A stretch of DNA of 64,000 bases from Saccharibacillus kuerlensis DSM 22868 (GCF_000378145.1 NZ_KB899279.1:203127-267126), one strand, 5' to 3'; shown: positions 36,738 through 46,016, counted from the first letter of the stretch. A program made the numbers and translations. The notes: generated from the sequence alone by a model not told the origin.

Positions 36738-37226
36738 TTAACGGTAGTATAACTGAAAAAGACGATCTGCACCATTTTCGTCGATTACCATTTGATTACT
36801 GCTTATTAATTCTGCGCCAAATCTTTCAATATAATAACGGACTAAATTAGTTTTTGATTTAAAAGAAATCAGTCCTCCACCGCCGATTTCTCTGCTGCGT
36901 TCACAAGCAGCTCCCAGCAAAATATCGACTACATTTACATAAGCTCTTTGCTTGTTGGCATATCGGTTAGCCGGTGCACTCTCTAGCAGATCGACAAAAA
37001 CGTAACCTTCTGCATCCCGGTAAGCGATAGCACCCTGAATATAGGCATTGCCAATTGCCAGCAATTTGTATGGTCTTGAAGAGAAACTTTTAAGCGTATA
37101 AACGCTCCAATCAAATTCCTGTTCCCAATCCATCTGTCTTAAAGAACGTGCCTCTACCAAGGTTAATAAATGAAGTTCTGCCGGGTGATACGCTCCCTTG
37201 TAATCTTTAAGATGCCAGCTCGGCAT
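36738..37226 (-). CDS. GNAT-like acetyltransferase-fold protein
   Basis: 162 residues. Strand-helix order fits a GNAT fold: AIGNAYIQGAIAYRD, VFVDLLESAPANRY, then a helix VNVVDILLGAACERSREIGGGGLISFKSKTNLVRYYIERFGAEL. The classical acetyl-CoA loop is not clear, so enzymatic activity is uncertain. AAGGAAG precedes the ATG. It is 18 bases after mcrC and 24 before the 69-residue gene, all in one operon with McrBC. Confidence 0.65.
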   Translation of the reverse strand: MPSWHLKDYKGAYHPAELHLLTLVEARSLRQMDWEQEFDWSVYTLKSFSSRPYKLLAIGNAYIQGAIAYRDAEGYVFVDLLESAPANRYANKQRAYVNVVDILLGAACERSREIGGGGLISFKSKTNLVRYYIERFGAELISSNQMVIDENGADRLFQLYYR

Positions 37227-37244
37227 AACTAAATCTTCCTTTCT

Positions 37245-38597
37245 TCAATTCCCTGCTCTGTAACCATCTGCCGCGCCACTCAATTCACGCACCAACTGCA
37301 CTAACTCCTCCACGCATTCTTGACGCAGCCCCAGATCCAGCATCACCACTTCCACCGTTACTCCATCCCCACTGTCGTACGTGATCCGCCTGTTCTGGTC
37401 CGCCATGAACGCCGAGCTTTGAGGATAGATCAGATAGACCTTCTCCGCTCCATACTTTTTCCCATACGCATACGCCTGATACATATCTCCCTGCGAGATT
37501 CCGTAATCAGGTCTACGACCGTCCAGCAGCTTCCACTTGGTGTCCATCACGATGACGCCTGAGAGACTGCGCAGCACGATATCCGGCCTCAGTTGAAATC
37601 TGGCGGGAGTCTGGAACAGCTTGTGAGACAAGTCCTGGGTGCTCACCTCTACCCCCTCCGGAGTCAGTTTCCGCTGCAGCAGCACGGCGACGTAACGCTC
37701 AAATACTTTTTCCATCGGAAACAGCAGAGCATAAACTTGATCCGAGCCACCGAATGGCGTAAAGCTCCGGTCGTCCAGAAAGACCCGGCACCAGGCCAGC
37801 AAAGTCTTATATTCCTGCATGCTGCGATCTGACGATACCCTGCTCCAATCCTGCGCCACATCGGCGGACGCTGGAATTCCTTCAAATGCATTTAACAGCG
37901 TATAAAGGTCTTTCCGCACTCCGCTGCCGCGTGTGATCCGAATCAACTTTTCCAGCGTCGCCTTAATCAGACGATTTTCCGGTCGGTCAACGCTGAATTC
38001 GTCATAACGGATGTAGAAGCGCTCCCGATGAAAAGCGTTATGACGGATATGCTGCGCCACCTGAAGCTTGCCCCTATAAAAGCGTTCGTTGCCTTCGCGT
38101 TCCCGGTAGTCTGACTTCAGTCCGCGCTTGACCAAAATATGAGCTTCCTCGATGAACATGCGGATAAAAATGTCCAGGATGCTGCTTTTGTCTGTACCGA
38201 GGCCGACTTTGCCGAAAGCTTTACTCGGGATCTCCCCAATTGTGCGCAGCATATGCAGAAAAGTCCGCTTGGTCTGCGCTTCGGAGCCTTCTTCGTCACG
38301 GACGTACAATTTGGGCAAAATCTCGATCTGGCTGCCATCCGCGAGGACGATAACGCCTACGTAGCTTTTGGCGTTGATGAGCCGGCCTGCGCCCCTGCGG
38401 CTCGACAGGGTAAGCAGCTCGAGCGCCTCACTCTCGCCGCCGCCTGTCCGGTGTTCAAGAATAAACTGCTCCAACCGGTCGAATACGTTCTCCGGAATAC
38501 GGGTGTACCCGTAAGTTTCGCCGGACGGATGCTTGCACAGCGTACCGAATTCTTTTAACGTCACGCGGTAGCTTTTCTTGTCGGAATAAGTACTCAT
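37245..38597 (-). CDS. mcrC: McrC-type nuclease subunit of a type IV restriction system
   Basis: 450 residues. The N-terminal part is the McrC beta region (YVGVIVLADGSQIEILPKLY); the C-terminal part is the PD-(D/E)XK nuclease (RPDIVLRSLSGVIVMDTKWK, catalytic Asp and DxK, about residues 335-357). It joins the McrB ring and cuts DNA with modified bases. It starts nine bases after mcrB. A second, different McrBC-like pair is at 4822-11517. Confidence 0.9.
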   Translation of the reverse strand: MSTYSDKKSYRVTLKEFGTLCKHPSGETYGYTRIPENVFDRLEQFILEHRTGGGESEALELLTLSSRRGAGRLINAKSYVGVIVLADGSQIEILPKLYVRDEEGSEAQTKRTFLHMLRTIGEIPSKAFGKVGLGTDKSSILDIFIRMFIEEAHILVKRGLKSDYREREGNERFYRGKLQVAQHIRHNAFHRERFYIRYDEFSVDRPENRLIKATLEKLIRITRGSGVRKDLYTLLNAFEGIPASADVAQDWSRVSSDRSMQEYKTLLAWCRVFLDDRSFTPFGGSDQVYALLFPMEKVFERYVAVLLQRKLTPEGVEVSTQDLSHKLFQTPARFQLRPDIVLRSLSGVIVMDTKWKLLDGRRPDYGISQGDMYQAYAYGKKYGAEKVYLIYPQSSAFMADQNRRITYDSGDGVTVEVVMLDLGLRQECVEELVQLVRELSGAADGYRAGN

Positions 38598-38606
38598 ATT
38601 ACGCTC

Positions 38607-40082
38607 CTACTCGGATTTTCCGTAGTCGTAAATTCCACGGTAGGCGGCCGCCCGTCCGAACGCCTCACGATTAATCCGGTACGTTACCCGCTCATCCATG
38701 TCGATCTCCGTATTTCTGCCGAACAGCTCGTTTACCTGCACCGATTCCCGAATGATAAACTGATCTCCGGCATTCTTGTTATTGTCCCCCAGCACCAGAC
38801 GAATCTTCTCGTAGTCTTCGTAAAAATACTCCTGCAGCAGCGGAATCACCGTATGCTCGAACAGATGCCCCAGCTTTTCCAGCGTCGGCTCTTGTCCCAG
38901 ACCGAGGAAATACGCATGTCCCAGCATGTGCTCCCGATCGTACAGAGCTTCGATTCTCCGGTTTATCATATCCAGCATTTGCGGGAAATCCAACTGCTCA
39001 CCGACGACTCTCATCGCAGACAGCTGTTCCGGAACAGGCATCATCTCGGCAAAAGTAAAGCGCCGGCGCAGAGCGGTATCCAGACGGGCGATCGAGCGAT
39101 CTGCCGTATTCATCGTTGCCAGCAGATAGACGTTGCCCGGTACGCCGAAAGATTCGCCGGAATACGGAAGCTGCAGCGTGATTGCTTCCGGCATGCCGAG
39201 ACGCTTGGACGGTTCGATCAGCGTGATCAGCTCACCGAAGATCTTGGAGATGTTGCCGCGGTTGACTTCGTCGATAACGAAGACGTAATTGCGGTCGTTC
39301 TCGCGAATAGCGACATCCGTCTCGTTTCCGTCATGTTTTTCCGCAGCAGACCGTTCGTCTGTCAGAGGCTCCCCCGCAGCATCGCAAAACCGTTTAAAAA
39401 TCCCCGGTGCGATCTCGTAGGAGACTTCGCCGGAAGTCGATTCCGGCTCTCTGTCGGCCATAACCGGCTTGATACCTTCCATAAATTCCTCGTACCCATA
39501 GGATTGATGGAAAGTCGTGAAAGCAATCTGTCCTGCTGTTTTGTAAGCCTCGTAGCGAGCTTTTACCGATTCATATCCGCTCTGCTGCGCTTCGTCCAGT
39601 ACATCCTGAAGCGGCTTCTTCTCGATAATCGCTACCGAGTACAGCACGGTGTGATACGTTTTGCCTGTTCCTGGTGGGCCGTATAGGATGATGTTTTTGT
39701 CGAGCTGCGATAGATTCTCAGACGATTGAGCCGACTGCATAATAGAGGAATTCATTGCTCCACTCTCCTGCTCTTGTAGAAACTTTTCATAGCGGTCCAA
39801 GCCATTTTCAAAGTCCTTATTTTGGTTTTTACGATCGATCTCTGCAAAATTCTCCGCTTGACGGATAAGCTTTTTAAGCTCCCTATAGCGTTCCAGGTCA
39901 TCGACTTCGAACATATTGGTCACTGCCAAATCGGCGGAGTTTGTCAATTTATTTGCTGCACCAGCAAGAGCCGAAGCATAACTATTAATCGTTTTGCTAG
40001 CAAAAGACTTTCCACTACCATAAGTTTGGGTTTCCATCCATTTTTTAAATTTCTCTCTACGCAGCCCCGCTTGCTCACTCAT
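38607..40082 (-). CDS. mcrB: McrB-type AAA+ GTPase subunit of a type IV restriction system
   Basis: 491 residues. N-terminal helical DNA-binding-like domain (about 1-100, FKKWMETQTYGSGKSF...SYASAL). The AAA+ core has Walker A YGPPGTGKTYHT, Walker B YVFVIDEVNRGNISKIFGEL and the McrB signature TMNTADRSIARLDTALRRRF. GTP-driven translocation brings McrC to the modified DNA. GGAGAAGGAG precedes the ATG. First gene of a four-gene operon mcrB-mcrC-GNAT-small protein. Confidence 0.9.
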   Translation of the reverse strand: MSEQAGLRREKFKKWMETQTYGSGKSFASKTINSYASALAGAANKLTNSADLAVTNMFEVDDLERYRELKKLIRQAENFAEIDRKNQNKDFENGLDRYEKFLQEQESGAMNSSIMQSAQSSENLSQLDKNIILYGPPGTGKTYHTVLYSVAIIEKKPLQDVLDEAQQSGYESVKARYEAYKTAGQIAFTTFHQSYGYEEFMEGIKPVMADREPESTSGEVSYEIAPGIFKRFCDAAGEPLTDERSAAEKHDGNETDVAIRENDRNYVFVIDEVNRGNISKIFGELITLIEPSKRLGMPEAITLQLPYSGESFGVPGNVYLLATMNTADRSIARLDTALRRRFTFAEMMPVPEQLSAMRVVGEQLDFPQMLDMINRRIEALYDREHMLGHAYFLGLGQEPTLEKLGHLFEHTVIPLLQEYFYEDYEKIRLVLGDNNKNAGDQFIIRESVQVNELFGRNTEIDMDERVTYRINREAFGRAAAYRGIYDYGKSE

Positions 40083-40260
40083 ATTTTCTCCTTCTCCTTT
40101 TGCATCGATAGTCCTTAGCCTTTATGTATGACAAGCATACTCTGTCCTTCCGTCACCCACCTACCACCAAACAAGTGTTCGAGACACCCCGCTGTCACAA
40201 CTCCCCTTTACAATAAACTCACTAAGCCCATTCAAGCCTAAATAGAGGAGAGATTCAGAG

Positions 40261-40405
40261 ATGAAATATATCGTATTCGACCTGGAATTCACTGTTCTTC
40301 GCACGCAAAGCATCTGGCAGAAACGCTGGAGATCGGAGCGATCGAGCTTGTTCAAAACAAATTTTCAATAGTCACTGATCTCTATACGGCTTCCAAATAT
40401 ATATG
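40261..40405 (+). pseudogene. N-terminal relic of a DnaQ/KapD-like 3'-5' exonuclease
   Basis: The ATG reads MKYIVFDLEFTVLRTQS and, after a frameshift, HLAETLEIGAIELVQNKFSI and VTDLYTA. Order and motif (D-x-E, then EIGAIEL) are those of the DEDDh exonucleases. The similarity ends next to the 17-base direct repeat at 40409. The intact homologue in this window is at 55933-56778. Confidence 0.75.
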
Positions 40406-40508
40406 TGATTGTAACTTGCTTAGCTATATATGGGAACTCTGTATATCAGTCTTTCTTTTTCCGTAATGAATTCACTTGTGCAGACGTTTATCTTGTAGAG
40501 GTGATTTC

Positions 40509-40880
40509 ATGGAAAACTACTGGAGTCTTTTCGTTTTTCTAATCATTGTTACTTCCCGGTCCTTATTCACTTGGCGGATCGTGCGCGGTGAAGATCGGCG
40601 GACGCTGATGGATCTGGATAATGTGAAACCGCGTATGTATTCACTTGGCATCAGCCTCGCACTGCTTGTAGGGCTTGGCTTTTTAGTCTTTTACGCTGGA
40701 AACGAACCTTACTTCTTGGGTCTGGCTCTCGGCATCTTCGCTTTGTTCGGCCTGTCGCATGCTTTACTGGAAAAGAAATATCTGCCGCATACCCGAAGAC
40801 ATGTCGCAACATTGCTGTCAGTAAGCGTAGGGGTTGTCGCGATTCCCGTCTTTTACCTGCTGTTTAGCCAAATGGCTTAG
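40509..40880 (+). CDS. Small four-helix membrane protein (paralogue cluster)
   Basis: 123 residues from the ATG at 40509 (AGAGGTGA upstream). Four membrane segments with a charged loop IVRGEDRRTLMDLDNVKPRMY after the first. The same loop type occurs in the two genes at 41069 and 41245, so the three are paralogues. Function unknown; DUF4181-like in general layout. Confidence 0.7.
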   Translation: MENYWSLFVFLIIVTSRSLFTWRIVRGEDRRTLMDLDNVKPRMYSLGISLALLVGLGFLVFYAGNEPYFLGLALGIFALFGLSHALLEKKYLPHTRRHVATLLSVSVGVVAIPVFYLLFSQMA

Positions 40881-40895
40881 AGAGGAGTAATTGCA

Positions 40896-41036
40896 TTGAA
40901 TCTGAAAAAAGTGCTGTTCTACGTAGTCGGTCTGTGTCTGCTGGGGATGCTTATATACACCGGTTAGGTCAGTGTGGTATCGCAAGATCCGGAAGCGCAG
41001 CCTCATATGACCCGTACGGAAGAAAGTAACGAGTAA
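40896..41036 (+). pseudogene. Small single-helix ORF interrupted by an in-frame TAG
   Basis: A TTG at 40896 with GAGGAG upstream reads MNLKKVLFYVVGLCLLGMLI, then YTG, then TAG at 40965-40967. The same frame continues VSVVSQDPEAQPHM...ESNE to TAA at 41034-41036. The sense continuation suggests a nonsense mutation in a ~46-residue membrane peptide; amber read-through is the alternative. Confidence 0.55.
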
Positions 41037-41068
41037 ATGCCGAACTTAAAAATCAGGGAGGAAAACAG

Positions 41069-41311
41069 ATGCTGACTGCTCCTATTATCGTTCTGGTTCT
41101 GGGCTGTCTGCTGATCATTCTGCTCGCGAACGTTATCCTTCCCCGCTATTTCGTGACAGGCGAAGATCAGCGCGCACTGAGCGATATGCCTCGCTTGAAG
41201 GGATATATGCAGGGCGAAATTCACCAGAAAGGAGACAAAAGGCCATGTCCAATCAACTTCTCTTATTCCTTTCTATACTTACCTTGGTCGGCTCTCTGCT
41301 CCGTATGCTGA
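41069..41311 (+). CDS. Truncated paralogue of small membrane proteins
   Basis: 80 residues, GGGAGGAAAA before the ATG. One membrane segment, then the family loop YFVTGEDQRALSDMPRLKGY, after which the remaining membrane segments are missing; the tail is out of family and overlaps the next gene by 67 bases. Probably a truncated or frameshifted copy that still provides coupling to the next gene. Confidence 0.55.
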   Translation: MLTAPIIVLVLGCLLIILLANVILPRYFVTGEDQRALSDMPRLKGYMQGEIHQKGDKRPCPINFSYSFLYLPWSALCSVC

Positions 41312-41595
41312 TTGTGCGGGGCAAGCCCGAGTTTGAACACGATCGAGATAAGTACCGCTACTACTTCATGACCGCTCTCTCCGCTCTTCCTGCCATCCCT
41401 GCTTTTTTCCTGATTCTCGGATCATCGGACATGACGGTATGGACCCCGGCGCTCAGCCTTCTGGCCCTGTCGATGGTGCTGAACGCGGGAGTGGAACGTC
41501 ACTTTGTGAGAGAAACACGGCAGCACTGGGTGACGATGAGCATGGCGATCCTACTGATCGGCTCCGCCGGTGTATTTCATTGGATGTACCTCTGA
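41245..41595 (+). CDS. Small four-helix membrane protein (paralogue cluster)
   Basis: 116 residues; AAAGGAGAC precedes the ATG. Four membrane segments with the loop MLIVRGKPEFEHDRDKYRY. Paralogue of the protein at 40509. Followed by a bidirectional terminator. Confidence 0.7.
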   Translation: MSNQLLLFLSILTLVGSLLRMLIVRGKPEFEHDRDKYRYYFMTALSALPAIPAFFLILGSSDMTVWTPALSLLALSMVLNAGVERHFVRETRQHWVTMSMAILLIGSAGVFHWMYL

Positions 41596-41640
41596 GGCTA
41601 GGCTTTCAATTTCAAGTTCTAACTTCCAACCTCTAAACAC

Positions 41641-41680
41641 AAAAAGCCCGCTGCCGAAGATCTCGGTTAGCGGGCTTTTT
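41641..41680. terminator. Bidirectional terminator
   Basis: AAAAAGCCCGCTGCCGA / TCGGTTAGCGGGCTTTTT between convergent genes. Confidence 0.9.
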
Positions 41681-41744
41681 GCGGTTTATGGGATTTCTTA
41701 CTTTTCGGTGTGCAAAGATTACAGCATGAATGCTATGGACACCT

Positions 41745-41885
41745 AATAAGGATGCTTACTACGGATACTTAGTCAGACGCTTAGTGCAGATGCCCAGTAA
41801 AGACGCTTAGTAAAGATAGTTAAGAAAGAGGCTCAGTACCGGCGCTCAGTAAGAACACTCATTACGCATACTTAGGCTTCCAGCA
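41745..41885. repeat. 13-bp degenerate tandem array in 3' UTR of chemotaxis receptor
   Basis: About ten units of the type CTTAGTAAAGACG at 12-14 base steps from 41755 to 41871. The first unit contains the receptor's stop codon (TTA at 41872-41874). The array fills the space between that stop and the terminator. Confidence 0.8.
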
Positions 41886-43380
41886 CCTGCTGCGTATTCG
41901 ATTCATCGGAATCTTCGCCAACCATGCTGCGCAGTGCCGTTTCGTTGTGACGGATACGCTTCAGGATTTCACCGTTTTTGCTGACCAGTTCGATCAGCGA
42001 AGCGGAGACCTGCTCCAGCGCTGCGGTGGACTGCTCGCTGATTGCTGCCAGACTTTCGGAGGAACGTTCCACTTCTTCAGACGAAGCGCGAACGTTGCCG
42101 ATCAGGCCGTCGTAATGAACAACCGACTGACCTACTTCTTTAACAGCCGATGTGATGGAAGTGAAGACGGTACGCGTTTCTTCCACCATGCCCATGCACT
42201 CCTGCATCCGGACAGCGATAGACTGCATGTTGCGCTTGGTGCTGTCCGAATGGCCGCCGACCAGGGAAAGATTACCTGAGATCTGCTCAGCCGCTCTTGC
42301 CGACAGATCGGCCAGCTTGCGAATCTCACCTGCAACAACCGAGAAGCCGCGTCCGAATTCTCCGGCACGAGCCGCTTCGATGCTGGCGTTAAGCGACAGC
42401 AGATTGGTCTGCGAAGAGATTTCCTGAATAGTGCCGATCAGCTGCGACGAAACGGATACCTGCTCGGCCAGCTGGTTAACTTCTTCCGCTGCGGCTTGCA
42501 CTTGAGTCTCGAACTCGCCGATCAGGCGGTACAGCCCGTCAACGATCTCGTCGCCTCTGTGAGACGAATCCGCTGCCGTTTCGCTCTTCTCGCGCAGTTG
42601 ACGTACCGATTCCAGCATACCGCCAAGCTCTTGTCCGCTGACCCGGATTGATTCGGTTACGCTGCTCAGCAGCTCATTTTGCGATACGGCGCCCTGCGTG
42701 ACTTCCTGCACCGCAATGTTCATCTCATCGAATGAAGTGGCATTCTCTTCGCTGCTCATCGAGACGGCTTCCATGTTTTCCGAAACGACCCGTACATTTT
42801 CGCGCAGACTCGCGCTCTGTCGTTCCGTTTTCTCCAGCAGTTCCTGTGTCTGCTGCTGCTGCTCGGCAATCTGTGCCAGCATCCGATCGGCGATCTTCTG
42901 GAAGTTGGTCAAGATAACGATGATAATAATGAAGAAGAACAAATGCGCGATGATCTGGTCTTTACCCAGGCCATAAGCATCGCCTTTGTAGATATAAGCG
43001 GCCAACAGCATCGCTGCTCCTACAAATCCGGTATACATCGGTCCACGCTGCATATAGACAAGGGACAGCACGAGCAGCAGATAGACGGTTACGATATTGA
43101 CCATGCTCGGTACTACGATGAAAGCGGCCGTATGGCTGATCGCGACCATCGATAGGGACACGTAAGCGATAGCCCGTTCTTTTTTGCGTCCGAAATGCAT
43201 GATCCCGATGATAGCAATTGTAAGGAGATCACCAGTAATCAGCGTATACCGCCCTACAGGGTCAATATCGACGACCATGTACAAGAGAAGTGCCAGTATT
43301 ACCGTAATAAGCAGCGAGTAAAATACGAGCCGGTTTTTGAGACGCATATCTTCGTAACGCAGTTGATTCCAATCTTTCAT
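41872..43380 (-). CDS. Methyl-accepting chemotaxis protein with multi-helix membrane sensor
   Basis: 502 residues from the ATG at 43378-43380 (AAGGATGTG upstream). Six hydrophobic segments (about residues 20-160) form a membrane-embedded sensor without a large outside domain. The cytoplasmic coiled coil has the invariant hairpin [20 protein letters not shown] (about 320-339) contacting CheA/CheW. No HAMP domain is visible. Lies alone; 43381-43566 has no gene. Confidence 0.9.
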   Translation of the reverse strand: MKDWNQLRYEDMRLKNRLVFYSLLITVILALLLYMVVDIDPVGRYTLITGDLLTIAIIGIMHFGRKKERAIAYVSLSMVAISHTAAFIVVPSMVNIVTVYLLLVLSLVYMQRGPMYTGFVGAAMLLAAYIYKGDAYGLGKDQIIAHLFFFIIIIVILTNFQKIADRMLAQIAEQQQQTQELLEKTERQSASLRENVRVVSENMEAVSMSSEENATSFDEMNIAVQEVTQGAVSQNELLSSVTESIRVSGQELGGMLESVRQLREKSETAADSSHRGDEIVDGLYRLIGEFETQVQAAAEEVNQLAEQVSVSSQLIGTIQEISSQTNLLSLNASIEAARAGEFGRGFSVVAGEIRKLADLSARAAEQISGNLSLVGGHSDSTKRNMQSIAVRMQECMGMVEETRTVFTSITSAVKEVGQSVVHYDGLIGNVRASSEEVERSSESLAAISEQSTAALEQVSASLIELVSKNGEILKRIRHNETALRSMVGEDSDESNTQQVLEA

Positions 43381-43566
43381 CACGTTCACATCCTTAAAAA
43401 ATTTTCGCAACTATTTATTTGTTTATCGGCATAAATACCTACTAATATTAGCCTACAGTTCTACGACTATCGGATTACTGCAGTTTTCGTTTCGCTTAAA
43501 TGGGAGCCTTTTGACCAGCAGCGGCAGCTCACACACCTGATAAAGGATAAGAGATCAGGATATGCC

Positions 43567-43604
43567 AAAAAAACGCCTTCGGCTGCAGGCCGAAAGGCGT
43601 TTTT
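43567..43604 (-). terminator. Terminator of the NAGPA-domain gene
   Basis: AAACGCCTTCGGC / GCCGAAAGGCGTTTTT; the T-run fits minus-strand transcription ending 15 bases after the stop. Confidence 0.88.
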
Positions 43605-43618
43605 CGTATTCCTATTTT

Positions 43619-44782
43619 TTACTTTTTCACCTTCACCAACAGTGCATTGCTGACCTGGCGGCCCGGTTTTGTCACATATTTGCCGTTCACATACAGTCCG
43701 GTTGAAGCTCCGCCGTCCAGATTCATCGCTTGATAGGCACCAACCTTCTTCATGATCTGCGTCAGCTGCGAGATCGTAGGTCCGTTGACCGTCAGGAGGA
43801 TCAGCTCATGATTGCGGGTAATGCCGATCGCACTGCGCGTAGCGCCGCCTTTCAGAATCTTGGGGTCCCGGAAACCTTCGGCCTTGGGATTGAGCGCGAC
43901 CCTGCCGTCTTTGAGCAGAATCGGTCCCGCCTGCAGGCCTCCTTCTACAAGACCCGCATCGTACGCCGCCCCGAAGCCAAGACCCGGAATCAGCCGCGTA
44001 ATCTGATTAGTATCATAAGCAAAAACGGTCAGATTCGTACCGCCATTAACAAACTTCACGTCTCCTTTGCTGACCAGATAGCCGTATGGCGCTTTGTACG
44101 CGTCTTTGGTATAAGCATTGAAATAGGTGCCGTTGATCGCCGCATAAGCGCCGTTTTGTACCGCTATTTTGTTCAGATGCTGCACAGCGCCTACCTTATG
44201 ATTGGCAAAAGCAGCGTCCAGCGATACCCGCGGGTGCATCAGCTGCACGGTGACGACGTTGGCGCGGAACGCAGAATTTCCGATGTAGAACACCTTCTGA
44301 CGGTAGCGCACCGGCTTGTTCGTTAGCGATCCTCGTTTGATAATCGGCAGATCCATTTTTTTCTCGCCACTTGTAATACGCATCGAAGAAATGGAATTTT
44401 CCCACTTCAGCCCCAGCCCCAAATGTGTGGCGAGCAGGCCGAGTGGAACATAGGTAACTCCACGTTCGTTGAACGGTGCCGCGTCAACTTTAACCGGTTG
44501 GCCGTTGACGGATGCCTTCTTTTTGCCGCTGTATAACGTAATCTTCTTCTTGTTTTTCACAATATCGATCTTGCCTGATGCCGTCCAGTTCACTTGAGCT
44601 CCCGAAAGTTTGCCCAGCGCACGGATCGGCACGTACGTCCGCCCCGCTGCAGGGTCCGAATATCCAAATGTTTTAGGCGAAGCCGCTGCGGCGGCCGTTC
44701 CTGCAGTTCCCGGTACCGTTCCGATCATCATTGTGCCTGCCGCCAGCGCCACCGCCAGCAGCATTTTCAGTCCTTTTCCCAC
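43619..44782 (-). CDS. Secreted phosphodiester glycosidase (NAGPA) with copper-amine-oxidase-N domain
   Basis: 387 residues. Signal peptide (about 1-33), then a copper-amine-oxidase-N-like cell-wall domain (about 40-140: TYVPIRALGKLSGAQVNW, VTYVPLGLLATHLGLGLKW), then the NAGPA domain (about 160-385) with AAINGTYFNAY and MNLDGGASTGLYVNGK. The last is the conserved active-site region. Likely cell-surface sugar-phosphate hydrolase. GTG start with AAAAGGGGA upstream; an ATG six codons later is the alternative. Confidence 0.88.
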   Translation of the reverse strand: MGKGLKMLLAVALAAGTMMIGTVPGTAGTAAAAASPKTFGYSDPAAGRTYVPIRALGKLSGAQVNWTASGKIDIVKNKKKITLYSGKKKASVNGQPVKVDAAPFNERGVTYVPLGLLATHLGLGLKWENSISSMRITSGEKKMDLPIIKRGSLTNKPVRYRQKVFYIGNSAFRANVVTVQLMHPRVSLDAAFANHKVGAVQHLNKIAVQNGAYAAINGTYFNAYTKDAYKAPYGYLVSKGDVKFVNGGTNLTVFAYDTNQITRLIPGLGFGAAYDAGLVEGGLQAGPILLKDGRVALNPKAEGFRDPKILKGGATRSAIGITRNHELILLTVNGPTISQLTQIMKKVGAYQAMNLDGGASTGLYVNGKYVTKPGRQVSNALLVKVKK

Positions 44783-45171
44783 TATGAATATCCCCTTTTA
44801 TGTCATTCTCCCGCTTGGAAGATCCTGATTTTGCTTTCTTTATCTATATCTGTTTCCCGCAGCCCAGAATGAAGCTTTTACGAAAAAACCCTATTTAAAT
44901 GTTGCGGAGATATGAAGAGAGATATTGCGAAAAAGGTTGTGGAAAAGACTGTGGAAGCATTGGCAGAAAACATGGGAAGAAATCCTGTGATTCATACTGT
45001 GAAAAGTGCTGCGAAAAGTAATGCCAAATACAATGTGAAAGGTAGTACGGAATGTAAGGCAAGATGTAATGTGAAAAGTAATGCGAAAAAGAAACAATCT
45101 TAGGCGTAACTTTTACAGACGACGATGGGTTAATGAATATAAAGAACCTTTATTTGGAATTTTTCGATTGA
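44783..45171. other. Divergent gap with a decayed ~12-base repeat
   Basis: 44990-45100 repeats the word GTGAAAAGTAATGC with decay. An open frame of 63 codons exists (44912-45103), but it has only the repeat as content (KSNAK, NVK) and a poor start, so I do not call it a gene. Confidence 0.55.
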
Positions 45172-45184
45172 GGAGGAGATTAGT

Positions 45185-45400
45185 GTGAGTAGAATGAATG
45201 GAGCGAGCCTGGAAGACGGAGCGGGCTTAGGAAATCGATTCGGCTTGATGAACCGGCGCAACCGAAGGAACTTGTTGAAGGACAGTCCGGAATTCGAAAC
45301 CATTCAGGCGGAATATGAGCAGCTCTGGATCGAAATGCAGGAAGCCGACGCGGAAAAAGTGTCTCGGATGCTGGAACGCAGCCGCCGGGGCGCCGTCTGA
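45185..45400 (+). CDS. Hypothetical small protein, probably frameshifted
   Basis: 71 residues, GTG start with GAGGAGGAG. Charged and helical (DSPEFETIQAEYEQLWIEMQEADAEKVSRMLERSR). The frame ends at 45400, but the next frame continues with LIETLKPLRTHLLWAI and a membrane helix to 45516, as if one base were missing near 45390. The restored product would be a ~110-residue C-terminally anchored protein. Confidence 0.55.
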   Translation: MSRMNGASLEDGAGLGNRFGLMNRRNRRNLLKDSPEFETIQAEYEQLWIEMQEADAEKVSRMLERSRRGAV

Positions 45401-45516
45401 TCGAAACGCTGAAGCCGCTGCGCACCCATCTGCTGTGGGCGATTCCGCTCGGTACGGCGACCGTAGTCAGCGCGTCTTATCTGGTATTTATTTTTGTGTC
45501 GCTGTGGGTGGAGTAA
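45401..45516 (+). pseudogene. Membrane-anchor tail in a shifted frame
   Basis: Reads IETLKPLRTHLLWAIPLGTA, then TVVSASYLVFIFVSLWVE and TAA (45514-45516). It has no start codon or binding site of its own and directly continues the frame-shifted gene before it. Confidence 0.5.
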
Positions 45517-45527
45517 AAAAGCGCGAG

Positions 45528-45564
45528 AAACCCGGCTGCATATTGATTCTGCGGCCGGGTTTTT
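45528..45564 (+). terminator. Intrinsic terminator
   Basis: AAACCCGGC / GCCGGGTTTTT after the small gene at 45185-45516. Confidence 0.85.
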
Positions 45565-45574
45565 CGTTCAGGCA

Positions 45575-45755
45575 GAGTAGAGTGCGGAATGCGGAGTGGA
45601 ATGCTGGATTACCGAGTGTGATATTGAAATGCCGAGTGGAACTGCTGAGTTGCAGAGTCGAATGCCGGAATGCGAGTAAAATGTTGAATTGCCGAGTGCG
45701 ATACCGAAATGCGAGCAAAATGCTGGATTCCATAGCGTAATATCGGATTGCCGAG
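45575..45755. repeat. Degenerate 11-12 base tandem repeat
   Basis: The words GAATGCCGAGT / GAAATGCGAGY recur about fourteen times with variation. No gene. Confidence 0.65.
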
Positions 45756-45777
45756 CTAAACTAAATTTGTGAGAAAC

Positions 45778-46016
45778 AAAATAAGTGCAGGAGTACACTT
45801 ATTTTAGGCCATTAGCTCTCCACAGACAAAATAAGTGCTCAGATACAATTAATTTACTACCAAACGTTAAAAATGCCGAAATAATCAGGAAATAAGTGTA
45901 TCTACACACTTATTCGGCTGAAATGGTGACATATCGCTTAAATAAGTGTATCCACGCACTTATTTGGTCAAAATGGTGATGCAGCTGCCCAATTACACGT
46001 ATCTGTGCGATTTTTT
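45778..46016. repeat. Family B repeat cluster 1 (FFRR plus one more R)
   Basis: Forward units at 45778-45805 (arms AAAATAAGTG / CACTTATTTT) and 45828-45855; inverted units at 45890-45917, 45940-45967 and, weaker, 45990-46016. All same-strand spacings are 50 bases. Confidence 0.85.

Noticed and set aside
36316-40425. Integrative element with att sites
   Set aside because: No integrase, transposase or tRNA end is present; only the direct repeat supports it, so it stays a finding, not a feature.
44912-45103. 63-codon open frame
   Set aside because: Content is a decayed 12-base repeat (KSNAK/NVK), the AGGAG-like site is too close to the ATG, no conserved character.
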